A DNA stretch of 37,309 bases, taken from NCBI GenBank assembly GCA_027315135.1, contig DAHUYR010000028.1, positions 1-37,309 on the forward strand, in the 5' to 3' direction. Origin of the DNA: Microcaldota archaeon (lineage in GTDB: Archaea > Micrarchaeota > Micrarchaeia > Micrarchaeales > CABMGC01). The position numbers and the translations under genes were made by a program. Shown here piece by piece: positions 1-7,201 of this stretch; the stretch's first letter is position 1, and each line of letters opens with the position of its first letter. The notes under the pieces are model-generated. The model saw only the letters and a program-made list of their open reading frames with translations. It was not told where the DNA came from and did not search any database.

Positions 1-1
1 G

Positions 2-124
2 TTTGAAGAATTTGTTGCAGCTATGCTAGATCCAAAAAGTGCTGCTGGTGCTATGGCAAAGAGATTCTTAAATAGTCAGGAAAACATTGATAGAATCAGG
101 AGCCTGCTGAAGTTAGAACGATGA
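2..124 (+). CDS. C-terminal end of an unidentified protein (partial)
   Basis: An open frame enters at base 2 and ends at a TGA at 122-124, giving 40 residues (begins FEEFVAAMLDPKSAAG, ends RSLLKLER). No start codon lies inside the window, so the gene begins to the left. The composition, helical with charged residues and alanines, looks like a real C-terminus, but the fragment is too short to place in a family. A tRNA-Thr gene lies just downstream on the opposite strand. Confidence 0.5.
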   Translation, partial: FEEFVAAMLDPKSAAGAMAKRFLNSQENIDRIRSLLKLER

Positions 125-208
125 ATTGCGTTTATATGGCAAAGGCAATATGCATGGATAGGATACCAGCAGCAGGAAGGACAAGCGTTCTTGCCTTTTC
201 TGAACTAT

Positions 209-280
209 AGCCCTGAGAGGGAATTGAACCCCCGACTTCTTGTTTACAAGACAAGCGCTCTACCACTGAGCTACCAGGGC
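209..280 (-). tRNA. tRNA-Thr (anticodon UGU)
   Basis: Read on the minus strand this folds as an intronless 72-nt cloverleaf. The 7-bp acceptor stem is GCCCTGG with TCAGGGC (one G-U pair), the D arm contains AGTGGTAGA, and the anticodon stem CTTGT/ACAAG encloses the loop CTTGTAA with anticodon TGT. The T loop is TTCAATT. The discriminator base is U, as expected for archaeal tRNA-Thr. CCA is not encoded, so it must be added after transcription. Confidence 0.93.
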
Positions 281-323
281 GTGCTGGACGCACGACTTTT
301 TGTAAACTACCTCCTTGTTTAAA

Positions 324-352
324 ATATAAAAAGGTGCCGTCAATCGCTTAGC
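324..352 (+). repeat. Left copy of a 29-bp direct repeat flanking the HExxH gene
   Basis: This 29-mer (starts ATATAAAAAGGTG, ends AATCGCTTAGC) matches 1191-1219 at 26 of 29 positions in the same orientation. The two copies are 867 bp apart and enclose the gene at 442-1143. The left copy starts 43 bp beyond the tRNA-Thr gene. It could be a footprint of insertion, an att-like core, or a shared promoter/terminator element, because it contains an A/T-rich TATA-like half. Confidence 0.7.
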
Positions 353-441
353 TAGGGACTTGACATTTAAAAGAAAGTAGCTATTTAATTACAATCAGAT
401 ATTATTAAGAAATAAGGCTATACAAAGAGCAGGTGATCTCA

Positions 442-1143
442 ATGCATAAAACTGATGACAATATTGTGCTCGGAAAGCTTAAGAGGCTGGCAATAGAATT
501 CGATATGGATTATGATAAACACATGTTTAAAAAGAATTTCGTAAACAAACAGGACTGCGCATTACTTCAGTTAATAACCGGTTCGCCTATTCCTCTTGAA
601 TTCAATAAATTTGGAATAACGCTAAAACAGAGAGCTAAGAACATTGACGATTTCCTCTCTTCGGACATGTCTGCATACTATGGAGATGGTTTGGTTGTAG
701 ATATTGCAGAGACTTTTGGGACGATTAAGAACATCAAAAACCAAAAAACCAAAAAAAGACTTACGCTTCTCTTAAACAGCTTTGATGCATATTCCGGGGA
801 GGCAGTGGTGCTTGGCAGACCTGAAAAAGCAGTTGAAAAGAAGAACATTGCCGGGGTGCTGTACCATGAATGGATTCATGTTCTTGTTGAATATAACAAA
901 CTAACTTTTCGGGATTGGAAGTATAATGAGGCATTTACTGTATATTTAGAGCACCATCTGAAAACCATGGATAACAAGGATATTGAAGATCTAAAAGAGA
1001 TGGTAAAAAAAGTAAGCCATAAAAAAGAGTATGGCGCGGTAACTAGGCGCATGGACAAATTCATTAAGCTCTTTGCAGACAAAGGCACGCCTGAAGAAAG
1101 AATGATGGCATTGCATGCGTTTAAGCAAAAAAAAGATATGTAA
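442..1143 (+). CDS. Putative HExxH zinc metallopeptidase-like protein
   Basis: The product has 233 residues and no signal peptide or membrane segment. Its main clue is HEWIH (H142, E143, H146), the zinc-binding and catalytic HExxH motif. After 16 more residues comes NE (E163), in the place of the third zinc ligand in gluzincin-type peptidases. I do not recognise a family, so substrate and activity are unknown. An in-frame GTG lies at 433, but it overlaps the ribosome site AGGTGATC, a strong match to the archaeal anti-SD, which is well spaced for the ATG at 442; that start is chosen. The gene stands alone, is flanked by a 29-bp direct repeat (324-352, 1191-1219), and could be a single-gene insertion. 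Confidence 0.75.
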   Translation: MHKTDDNIVLGKLKRLAIEFDMDYDKHMFKKNFVNKQDCALLQLITGSPIPLEFNKFGITLKQRAKNIDDFLSSDMSAYYGDGLVVDIAETFGTIKNIKNQKTKKRLTLLLNSFDAYSGEAVVLGRPEKAVEKKNIAGVLYHEWIHVLVEYNKLTFRDWKYNEAFTVYLEHHLKTMDNKDIEDLKEMVKKVSHKKEYGAVTRRMDKFIKLFADKGTPEERMMALHAFKQKKDM

Positions 1144-1190
1144 AACAGCAAGAGCCTTGAAACCTAGTTTCATGGCGACAATACATTAAG

Positions 1191-1219
1191 ATATAAAAAT
1201 ATGCGGTCAATCGCTTAGC
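1191..1219 (+). repeat. Right copy of the 29-bp direct repeat
   Basis: It matches 324-352 at 26 of 29 positions. Its right half coincides with the last codons and stop of the minus-strand PadR gene; its left half would be the T-rich 3' end of that transcript. The left copy could therefore be a duplicated gene end rather than an independent element. Confidence 0.7.
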
Positions 1220-1524
1220 AGAATGTCCTTGAACGATCTTACAAAATACTCTTTTGCCCGTTTGACTTCCTGCTTGCCGTTTTTAGTAAGCGCATATGTT
1301 ATTATCTTGCCGGATTTTTTCCCATCTATGAAACCGCTCTTCTTGAGCTCCTTTAGCGCCGGGTAGATTGTCCCTGCCTTGGGCTTTGCTCCCCTTCTTT
1401 TCTCCAACTCCTCTGCCAGCTCTTCGCCGCACATGGTCTTCTTTGACAATAACCATAACATCTGGAAGGATAGCATTCCCCGCATATCGCAGGTTCTGCT
1501 TGATTTCTTCATTTTTATCGACAT
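1207..1524 (-). CDS. PadR-family winged-helix transcriptional regulator
   Basis: This 105-residue protein has the PadR layout: a winged helix with GEELAEELEKRRG followed by the family-typical GTIYPALKELKKSGFID, then a wing and YALTKNGKQEV, ending in a short dimerisation helix. PadR proteins are small dimeric DNA-binding regulators that often respond to stress or ligands; the effector here is unknown. A longer reading begins at a GTG (1578), but a TATA box (TTTAAATA, 1545-1552 on the complementary strand) sits about 25 bp before the ATG at 1524, as expected for a leaderless mRNA, so that ATG is preferred. It follows speD on the same strand with its own promoter. Its target may be itself or speD, but this is a guess. 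Confidence 0.85.
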   Translation of the reverse strand: MSIKMKKSSRTCDMRGMLSFQMLWLLSKKTMCGEELAEELEKRRGAKPKAGTIYPALKELKKSGFIDGKKSGKIITYALTKNGKQEVKRAKEYFVRSFKDILLSD

Positions 1525-1544
1525 ACTGTATAGGACAACAGATG

Positions 1545-1552
1545 TATTTAAA
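1545..1552 (-). promoter_or_regulatory. TATA box for the PadR gene
   Basis: TTTAAATA on the minus strand is centred about 25 bp before the ATG at 1524. This predicts a leaderless transcript and decides the start of the PadR gene. Confidence 0.5.
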
Positions 1553-1596
1553 GCTGCCTTCGGTTTGCCATTGCGCACTTTGCTTCCAGATACTGC

Positions 1597-2037
1597 TTAC
1601 ATGCTCCTGTCTGCAAAGAATTTCTTGCTGGACTTTGTCTTTAAGCCCTTCACTATGTGGTCGAAAGCCTTTTCAGGATCAGATTCCATGCCGCACGTGT
1701 ATAGATCAAGAGTGGCGTAGTTATATTCCTTCCATATGTGGAGTGCAACGTGGCTCTCCGTTATCAGTGCTATTACACTTATTCCGCCTTTCTTGCCGCC
1801 GAAGGTCCATGCCTTTACCTCTACCATGGTCATCCCGGCTATCTTTATTGCATCGCTGACCAGAGTCTTCAGATACTCCATGTCATCCATGCGCTTCATG
1901 TCGAGTTCGTAAAGGTTTCCGTAGAAGTGCTTGCCGATTATCTTGTCATCTACCTTAATTTCATCTTTCTCAGGAAGAGTTGAGCCGATGACCTTTGTTA
2001 TCGTCTTTGCCTTTGTTTTTGCCAAATCGCCATTCAT
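1597..2037 (-). CDS. speD: S-adenosylmethionine decarboxylase proenzyme
   Basis: SpeD decarboxylates S-adenosylmethionine to the aminopropyl donor used for spermidine synthesis. The 146-residue protein is of the short prokaryotic class. It contains [12 protein letters not shown] and the core [11 protein letters not shown], where self-cleavage between E94 and S95 creates the pyruvoyl group. H100 and C115 (DLYTCG) sit at the +5 and +20 spacing from the cleaved serine seen in characterised SpeD proteins, so the active site looks intact. The N-terminus carries about 30 extra residues. It is divergent from hel308, with paired TATA-like elements between them. No spermidine synthase lies in the window. 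Spermidine is also the donor for hypusine, and the aIF5A gene lies about 5 kb away. Confidence 0.93.
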   Translation of the reverse strand: MNGDLAKTKAKTITKVIGSTLPEKDEIKVDDKIIGKHFYGNLYELDMKRMDDMEYLKTLVSDAIKIAGMTMVEVKAWTFGGKKGGISVIALITESHVALHIWKEYNYATLDLYTCGMESDPEKAFDHIVKGLKTKSSKKFFADRSM

Positions 2038-2113
2038 CTTTATCGATTGCCTTGTTTTATTCTTGATTCCTTGATTAAATCTGATTGAATGAATGCAGAT
2101 AATAGATGCGTAA

Positions 2114-2151
2114 CATATTTAAATATAAGCTTGCGGTGCCTTTTATTTATA
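2114..2151. promoter_or_regulatory. Divergent promoter region, speD / hel308
   Basis: ATATTTAAATATAA at about 2115-2128 is a TATA-like element usable by the leftward speD gene, which would then have a leader of roughly 50 nt. TTTATTTATA at 2142-2151 lies about 27-30 bp before the hel308 ATG at 2176 and predicts a nearly leaderless mRNA. Confidence 0.4.
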
Positions 2152-2175
2152 CGCATTTTGTTGGAATGATTTTGC

Positions 2176-4293
2176 ATGGACGTTAAAGAATTGCATGGAA
2201 AGCTTCCCGAAGAGGTTATTGAATCGTTTGGGAAGAGAGGCATAAAGGAGCTTACGCCTCCGCAGGCGCTTTCCGTCGAATATGGACTTCTCGCAGGAAG
2301 GGATTTTGTTGTAGCCGCGCCGACTGCAAGCGGGAAGACGCTCATAGCCGAGATGGCAATGCTGAGGAGCGTGATGCAGAGGAGGAAGAAGGCGATTTAT
2401 GTGGCTCCGATGCGGGCGCTTGTGAGCGAGAAGTACCATGAATTCAAGGAGGCTTACCCTTATCTGAAGGTTGCAATGTCAATAGGAGATCTGGATTCGC
2501 TTGATAGCTGGCTGCATGAATATGACATAGTGCTTGCATCTACGGAAAAGCTTGACAGCCTGATAAGGCATGGCGCCGGCTGGCTGGATTCCGTAGGCTG
2601 CATAGTGTTTGACGAGGTACACATGCTTGATGACACATCACGCGGGCCGACCCTTGAGATCCTGATGACAAGGCTGAAGAGGGTTGCAAAGGATTCCCAG
2701 ATAATTGCTTTGAGCGCTACTGTCGGAAATGCGAAGGAGCTGGCAGAATGGCTGGGAAGCGAACTTATAGAGAGCGATTACAGGCCTGTTGAACTTAGGA
2801 AGGGAATAGAGCAGAATGGAGTAGTTTACTATGCCGACGGGGAGGAGCAGATGGAAAGCGCAGACAAGCTTGCCGAATTGAGGATAGCCGCAAACACCTT
2901 CGGAATAAAAAAGCAGATACTCTTCTTCTACAGTACGAAGAGGAATGCCGAGTCTGGAGCAGAGAGGCTTGCCATTCTTGCATCTTCAAGGCTGGAACAG
3001 AATGAGAAGATAAAACTGAAGGAGGTTGCAGCAGCTGTCCTCGGAGTTCTTGGCAGGCCTACTACACAATGTGAGAAGCTTGCGAGGCTTGTCGAGCATG
3101 GAGTGGCTTTCCACCACAGCGGACTTGTGAACGAGCAGAGGCATTTGATAGAAGAGACATTCAAAGCAGGATTGATAAAGGCAATATGCTCGACGACAAC
3201 ACTCGGCATGGGCGTTAACCTGCCTGCACATACTGTCGTGGTTAGAGACACTACCCGATATGATGCTGAATACGGAAGCGTAAGGATGAGTGTCAATGTC
3301 GTTACGCAGCTCTCCGGAAGAGCAGGCAGGCCCAAATACGACAAAATGGGAAGGGCGCTGCTCATAGCGAAATCGAAGGACGACCTGCGCGGCCTTTACG
3401 AAAGATACATTGACGGGGAACTGGAACCGGTAGAGTCAAAGCTTGGTGTGGAGAGCGTCCTTAGGACTCATCTGCTCTCTTTCATAGCGACGAAATTCCT
3501 AACAAGCAAGGAGGCGATATCGGATTTCATGTCCGGAACCTTCTATGGCTACCAGTATTCCGATATGCATGACCTGAACAGGATAATCGGAAGGGTGCTC
3601 AAGGAGCTGCAGGAGTGGAACTTCGTGGAGAATTACGGGAGCATGTACAGGGCAACGAAGATTGGAGAGAGGGTAAGCGAGCTCTACATAGACCCGATGT
3701 CTGCAAAGTGGATGATAGATTCGCTTCCGAAGGCAAGCGACGGAATTTCAGTCCTTTTCATGATCTCTAACACAGTAGAAATGCGCCCGTATGTGAAGAT
3801 AGTTGAAGAGGCTGAGGAGAGGTTCTTCAGTTACCAGCAGATGATAGAGAGCGAAGGCGGTTACATACTCTCGGAAGAGGTAGGCTACTACGATCCGCTC
3901 AAGCCTTTCTCGACGTCAATAATGCTCAATGACTGGGTAGGCGAGAAGCACGAACAGGAGATAACGGCAAAGTTCGGGACTACTCCAGGAGCACTTTATA
4001 CTAAGATAAACAATGCAGATTGGCTGCTCTATTCCGCAGCGGAACTCGGTAAGCTTCTCAAGATCAGCTCAAGGAAGCTGGTTGAAATGCGCGTAAGGAT
4101 GCGTTACGGAATAAAGGAGGAATTGATGGATCTCGTAAGATTGGAGGGGATAGGAAGGGTGAGAGCGCGCCTGCTCTTCATGAACGGGATTCCCGATGTT
4201 AAAAGCATGCGGAAAGACGGCTCCAGAGAGAAGGTTGAGAGGCTTCTTGGAAAGGAATTGGCAAAGCGCATCTATGAACAGCTTAACGAATAG
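2176..4293 (+). CDS. hel308: Hel308 superfamily 2 DNA helicase
   Basis: Hel308 is an ATP-dependent 3'-5' DNA helicase that acts at stalled replication forks and in recombination repair. The 705-residue protein is full length. Motifs in order: Q motif around LTPPQALSVEYG (27-38), Walker A APTASGKT (K54), DEVH (146-149), SAT (180-182), the motif IV region ILFFYSTKRNAE, motif V TTTLGMGVNLPAH and motif VI QLSGRAGRPKYD. The C-terminal part is the winged-helix/ratchet region, and the helix-hairpin-helix segment LEGIGRVRARLLF is near the end. DEVH replaces the usual DEIH, a conservative change. It stands alone on the plus strand, followed by sepF. Hjc, ligase and primase genes elsewhere in the window belong to the same DNA-maintenance toolkit. 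Confidence 0.96.
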   Translation: MDVKELHGKLPEEVIESFGKRGIKELTPPQALSVEYGLLAGRDFVVAAPTASGKTLIAEMAMLRSVMQRRKKAIYVAPMRALVSEKYHEFKEAYPYLKVAMSIGDLDSLDSWLHEYDIVLASTEKLDSLIRHGAGWLDSVGCIVFDEVHMLDDTSRGPTLEILMTRLKRVAKDSQIIALSATVGNAKELAEWLGSELIESDYRPVELRKGIEQNGVVYYADGEEQMESADKLAELRIAANTFGIKKQILFFYSTKRNAESGAERLAILASSRLEQNEKIKLKEVAAAVLGVLGRPTTQCEKLARLVEHGVAFHHSGLVNEQRHLIEETFKAGLIKAICSTTTLGMGVNLPAHTVVVRDTTRYDAEYGSVRMSVNVVTQLSGRAGRPKYDKMGRALLIAKSKDDLRGLYERYIDGELEPVESKLGVESVLRTHLLSFIATKFLTSKEAISDFMSGTFYGYQYSDMHDLNRIIGRVLKELQEWNFVENYGSMYRATKIGERVSELYIDPMSAKWMIDSLPKASDGISVLFMISNTVEMRPYVKIVEEAEERFFSYQQMIESEGGYILSEEVGYYDPLKPFSTSIMLNDWVGEKHEQEITAKFGTTPGALYTKINNADWLLYSAAELGKLLKISSRKLVEMRVRMRYGIKEELMDLVRLEGIGRVRARLLFMNGIPDVKSMRKDGSREKVERLLGKELAKRIYEQLNE

Positions 4294-4390
4294 TCATCTC
4301 CTCGTGTAATTCCGCTAATGGGATTTATAGAAAGCTTAATAAAAATGAGCAAGTACTATAAGGTTAGTTTTAAGGCGACTGGTGAAAAAA

Positions 4391-4759
4391 ATGGGAGTTT
4401 TTGATAAGCTTGGCCAAACATTTGGTCAACAGAGTAAGGACATGGATCTCGGAGACTACATGAGCGCTGTAGAAATGGAAGATGTAGACGTAATGCACGA
4501 ACCTGCAGACATGTACATCAAGCCTGTATCTATATCAAGCGAGAATGAAGTCAAGTCTGTTGAGGACGAAGTTTCCAAGAAGAATATAATACTTCTTGAC
4601 ATAACTGAACTTAACAAGCGACCTACAACAAGGAGCAACGTAATATCAGAGCTGAAGAGATTCACTGCAAAGATAAACGGGGACATAGGGCAGATAGACC
4701 AGACAAGGATACTGCTTACTCCGTCGAAGATAAAGATAATAAAGAGAAAGAAGCAGTAA
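4391..4759 (+). CDS. sepF: Archaeal SepF, FtsZ membrane anchor
   Basis: SepF tethers FtsZ filaments to the membrane at the division site. The 122-residue protein begins with a short amphipathic stretch (MGVFDKLGQTFG) typical of the membrane-targeting helix. An acidic linker follows, then the SepF core: YIKPVSIS, IILLDITELNKRP, NVISELKRFTAKINGDIG and RILLTPSKIKIIK. A GTG lies three codons upstream (4382), but GGTGA at 4381-4385 serves better as the ribosome site for the ATG at 4391. Two ftsZ genes lie 2.4-4.5 kb downstream on the other strand, so the division set is clustered but not co-transcribed. The gene abuts the convergent methylase gene with no gap. Confidence 0.9.
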   Translation: MGVFDKLGQTFGQQSKDMDLGDYMSAVEMEDVDVMHEPADMYIKPVSISSENEVKSVEDEVSKKNIILLDITELNKRPTTRSNVISELKRFTAKINGDIGQIDQTRILLTPSKIKIIKRKKQ

Positions 4760-5449
4760 TTATTTCTTTAGCGCTGTTATCAGCGCGTGCACTTCGGTGC
4801 CGCTTGGCTGTGACGCAGAGACCATTCTTTTGAAGACTGCGCCCACAGCTTTTTTGTTTCTTATCCTTTTATTTTCCAGAGACTTATTGAAGAGTTTGAA
4901 AAGGTATTCGAGCTCCTTCCTGTCCACCTTCCTGTTAGATATGTCTTTATATATAGGAGTCATCTTCTGTTTTGTAAGCTCGTACAGGATCAGCGCCAGC
5001 GCATGCGATATGTTCAGCACAGGATACTTTTTCGAGGTAGCTATGTACATCAGCATGTCGCACCTTTCCACCTCTTCGGCGCTTAATCCAGTATCATCCC
5101 TGCCTATGAGTATGCCTATGACTGCCTTATCGTTGAGCTTCTTCAGTTTCTGTGTAGAATTCTGAAGAAGGATGACCCTTTTGAAGGTGCGGTTAGCTTT
5201 TTCGTATATTCCAGTTGTGCCTATGACCATTGCGCAGTCCTTTGTGGCTTCAGCTATGCTTTTGTAGACCTTTGCATTTCTGAGAAGAGAGCTTGCATGC
5301 TTTGAGAACATTATGGCCCTGCTCCCAGTAAGCTTTGTCCTTGGCTTTACGAAGTAGAGCCTGCTGGCTCCGAAGTTCATTGACACTCTGGCTATGTAGC
5401 CGATGTTTATCTGGTACTTCGGCTCCACTATTATTATCTTGAAGCGCAA
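4760..5449 (-). CDS. TrmJ-like SPOUT RNA 2'-O-methyltransferase
   Basis: This 229-residue protein matches the TrmH/TrmJ SPOUT class. It has an N-terminal IIIVEPKYQINIGYIARVSMNF (NIG and R of motif 1), GILIGRDDTGLSAEE (motif 2) and YPVLNISHALALILYEL (motif 3), which together form the knotted SAM site. The group methylates the ribose at position 32 of tRNA; I infer the same here from closeness to TrmJ. The C-terminal extension past residue 165 is lysine-rich and probably helps bind RNA. Its stop abuts sepF, and the CPBP protease gene ends 4 bp upstream, so the two are likely co-transcribed. Confidence 0.87.
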   Translation of the reverse strand: MRFKIIIVEPKYQINIGYIARVSMNFGASRLYFVKPRTKLTGSRAIMFSKHASSLLRNAKVYKSIAEATKDCAMVIGTTGIYEKANRTFKRVILLQNSTQKLKKLNDKAVIGILIGRDDTGLSAEEVERCDMLMYIATSKKYPVLNISHALALILYELTKQKMTPIYKDISNRKVDRKELEYLFKLFNKSLENKRIRNKKAVGAVFKRMVSASQPSGTEVHALITALKK

Positions 5450-5453
5450 GGAA

Positions 5454-6152
5454 TCAGCCCAACGTACCTACTATTGCCAATACGCCCATCGAGTTAATCA
5501 GTATGTGCGTTATTAGGCTTGGATACAGCGAATCGGATTTCCTGAAGACGTATCCCGCAAGCAGACCGAAGACTGTAGCGCCTATGACCTCAACTGCAAA
5601 GGTTGAATTATAGCTTGCATGCAGCAGACCGAAGATAAGTGCGCTTGGTATTATGCCTATCCTGTTTACAAGGAAGCCCCTGAAGAATATCTCCTCGTTT
5701 ATCGGCTCTATCACTGCGACAAATATGTAGAACCATACTGGAGCGCCTGTGAAGAGAATAGAGGTGTTGGTGTTTATCACGGTGTTTGAGAAGCTTCCGA
5801 AAGCGCTTATCGCCATCTCGAAGAGCAGGATTATGATGAATAGAAGTGTGCCGATCCAGATTGCGTTTGCAGATAGCCTGTCAGCCGTAAGCCCGAGAGA
5901 TCTGAGAGTATCTACAAGATGATTTCCCTTATAGAACCTACCATGAAGGAATACCGCTACAGAGAGCGAGAGTAGTATTTCGGCTTCCAGCATGAAGTTG
6001 AATGAGTTTAGGGAGATAATGCCTGCAGAGTATATGCTGTATAGGATTGCGCCGAGCAACACAGCTGTGATTAGATATAATGCTATGAAAAGTATGCTGG
6101 AGACGATGCCCCGTGCAACCAGCTGCCTATAGTCTGCTTTCAAAAGGCGCAC
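5454..6152 (-). CDS. CPBP-family intramembrane metalloprotease
   Basis: The product is a polytopic membrane protein of 232 residues with about six to seven hydrophobic segments. The family signature is complete: EE with a following R in NEEIFFRG (E153, E154, R158), GLLHASYN (H178) and ITHILIN (H216). CPBP/CAAX-like enzymes include Rce1-type proteases that trim prenylated proteins, and bacterial self-immunity proteins. Which applies in archaea is generally not known, so no substrate is proposed. The GTG start at 6150-6152 follows directly on the TAG of the S27ae gene, suggesting translational coupling in one operon with S27ae, S24e and aIF5A. Confidence 0.9.
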   Translation of the reverse strand: MRLLKADYRQLVARGIVSSILFIALYLITAVLLGAILYSIYSAGIISLNSFNFMLEAEILLSLSVAVFLHGRFYKGNHLVDTLRSLGLTADRLSANAIWIGTLLFIIILLFEMAISAFGSFSNTVINTNTSILFTGAPVWFYIFVAVIEPINEEIFFRGFLVNRIGIIPSALIFGLLHASYNSTFAVEVIGATVFGLLAGYVFRKSDSLYPSLITHILINSMGVLAIVGTLG

Positions 6153-6290
6153 CTATTTGCCCTTGAATTCAGTGTATCTGCACTTGCCGCACGCGTATCT
6201 GTCCTTGTGATCTGCCATGCGCGCGCCGCACTTTGGGCAGTACTTTGCACCTGGTTTGTACACTGTTGCCTTTTTGCCTTCTTTTGCCAT
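6153..6290 (-). CDS. rps27ae: 30S ribosomal protein S27ae
   Basis: This 45-residue protein starts [14 protein letters not shown] and holds a four-cysteine zinc ribbon, CPKC (18-21) and CGKC (34-37), spaced as in archaeal S27ae. Archaea lack the ubiquitin fusion found in eukaryotes, and none is present. The ATG is at 6288-6290. It lies just downstream of S24e, the usual archaeal neighbour, on the same strand, with about 20 bp between them, and its stop touches the start of the CPBP gene. Confidence 0.93.
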   Translation of the reverse strand: MAKEGKKATVYKPGAKYCPKCGARMADHKDRYACGKCRYTEFKGK

Positions 6291-6310
6291 ATTAATCATC
6301 TGAGAATTAT

Positions 6311-6661
6311 TCACTCTTCCTTCTTAGCTTCCTTTGCCGGTTCCTCTGCCTTCTCTTCCTTCTTTGCAGGCTCGGCCTTCTTTGCAAGCGCAGCCTTCTT
6401 CTTTGCACTTAGCTTGAATGCGCCCCTGCTCTTTGCATCAGCGGTCAGGTAAGCATATGCAGTAACCGTGCATCTCTTCTGCCCGTATCCCTGATCTATG
6501 CTAACTATCTCAACCATCTGCGGATCAAGATTCTTCTTCTTGCAAAGCTCCTCCTTCACCTCCTCTCTTGTAGGCGTCTTGTTCTTGTATGTCGCATTAG
6601 CACGTATCTCCTTTCTTTCAAATAGCTTATTCTCGTGTTCTCTCTCTATGTTAAGTTCCAT
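6311..6661 (-). CDS. rps24e: 30S ribosomal protein S24e
   Basis: The product is 116 residues. The first 80 match S24e: [22 protein letters not shown] at the start, [19 protein letters not shown] in the middle and [13 protein letters not shown] near residue 70. The last 30 residues are a low-complexity A/K/E tail ([14 protein letters not shown]), longer than in many archaea. The start codon follows the stop of aIF5A by one base, and S27ae follows, giving the order aIF5A, S24e, S27ae in one minus-strand operon. Confidence 0.93.
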   Translation of the reverse strand: MELNIEREHENKLFERKEIRANATYKNKTPTREEVKEELCKKKNLDPQMVEIVSIDQGYGQKRCTVTAYAYLTADAKSRGAFKLSAKKKAALAKKAEPAKKEEKAEEPAKEAKKEE

Positions 6662-6662
6662 T

Positions 6663-7067
6663 CTAGCCTCCCATTACTCTTGATATTGCCTTCCTTCCCT
6701 GCGCGTCCATTATCTCTATCTCCGAGCCTGCCTTGACGCTGCCCTTCATGTCATCAGGTATCGGAAGATCCGAGGTCTCGTAGGTCTCGAGGTCCATTAC
6801 CTGTGCAGTAGTATCTGTTACGGAAACGACCTGCGCCTTCCTCTTGGTTATCACAGGCACCTCTATGTCTCCGGAGCTTGGCTTCAGAAGGGTCTTCTTC
6901 TGCCCGTCGAATATACCTATGCCAGTTATTCGCATCTTTGCTGCTCCGTGCTTTCCCGGGGCAGAGGTCTCTATATCTACCACACGGCATGCGATTCCGT
7001 CTATCATCACAAAGCGACCTACCTTTAGGTCCTTCATAGTCCCATAAGTTATCTCATCTGTCAACAA
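6663..7067 (-). CDS. Translation initiation factor aIF5A (hypusine protein)
   Basis: aIF5A binds the ribosome and helps it through difficult peptide bonds such as polyproline. The 134-residue protein has the two-domain fold. An N-terminal SH3-like domain bears the loop SAPGKHGAAKMRI, where K39 is the lysine converted to hypusine or deoxyhypusine. The C-terminal OB-fold domain carries VMDLETYETSDLPIP. A TATA-like TTTTTAAAA lies about 25 bp before the ATG, so the mRNA is probably leaderless. It is the first gene of the operon with S24e and S27ae. The modification uses spermidine, and speD lies upstream in the window. Deoxyhypusine synthase is not in view. Confidence 0.95.
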   Translation of the reverse strand: MLTDEITYGTMKDLKVGRFVMIDGIACRVVDIETSAPGKHGAAKMRITGIGIFDGQKKTLLKPSSGDIEVPVITKRKAQVVSVTDTTAQVMDLETYETSDLPIPDDMKGSVKAGSEIEIMDAQGRKAISRVMGG

Positions 7068-7161
7068 ACCAGCTCAAGCTTTTTTAAAAATCTCACTGAC
7101 AAAACAAGTAAACCTGTTTTCCATAGGAGTATTAACTAAGAAAAATTTATAAATACAATTA

Positions 7162-7182
7162 ACAGGCCCGATAAGGGCCTGT
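7162..7182 (-). terminator. Hairpin downstream of the first ftsZ
   Basis: An 8-bp perfect inverted repeat (ACAGGCCC, 5-nt loop, GGGCCTGT) lies 20 bp beyond the stop of the ftsZ gene at 7202. On the minus strand an A/T-rich stretch ending in ATTTTTCTT follows. It could end the ftsZ transcript and separate it from the aIF5A operon. Confidence 0.5.
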
Positions 7183-7201
7183 ACCTTCAAATAAAACCTT
7201 T

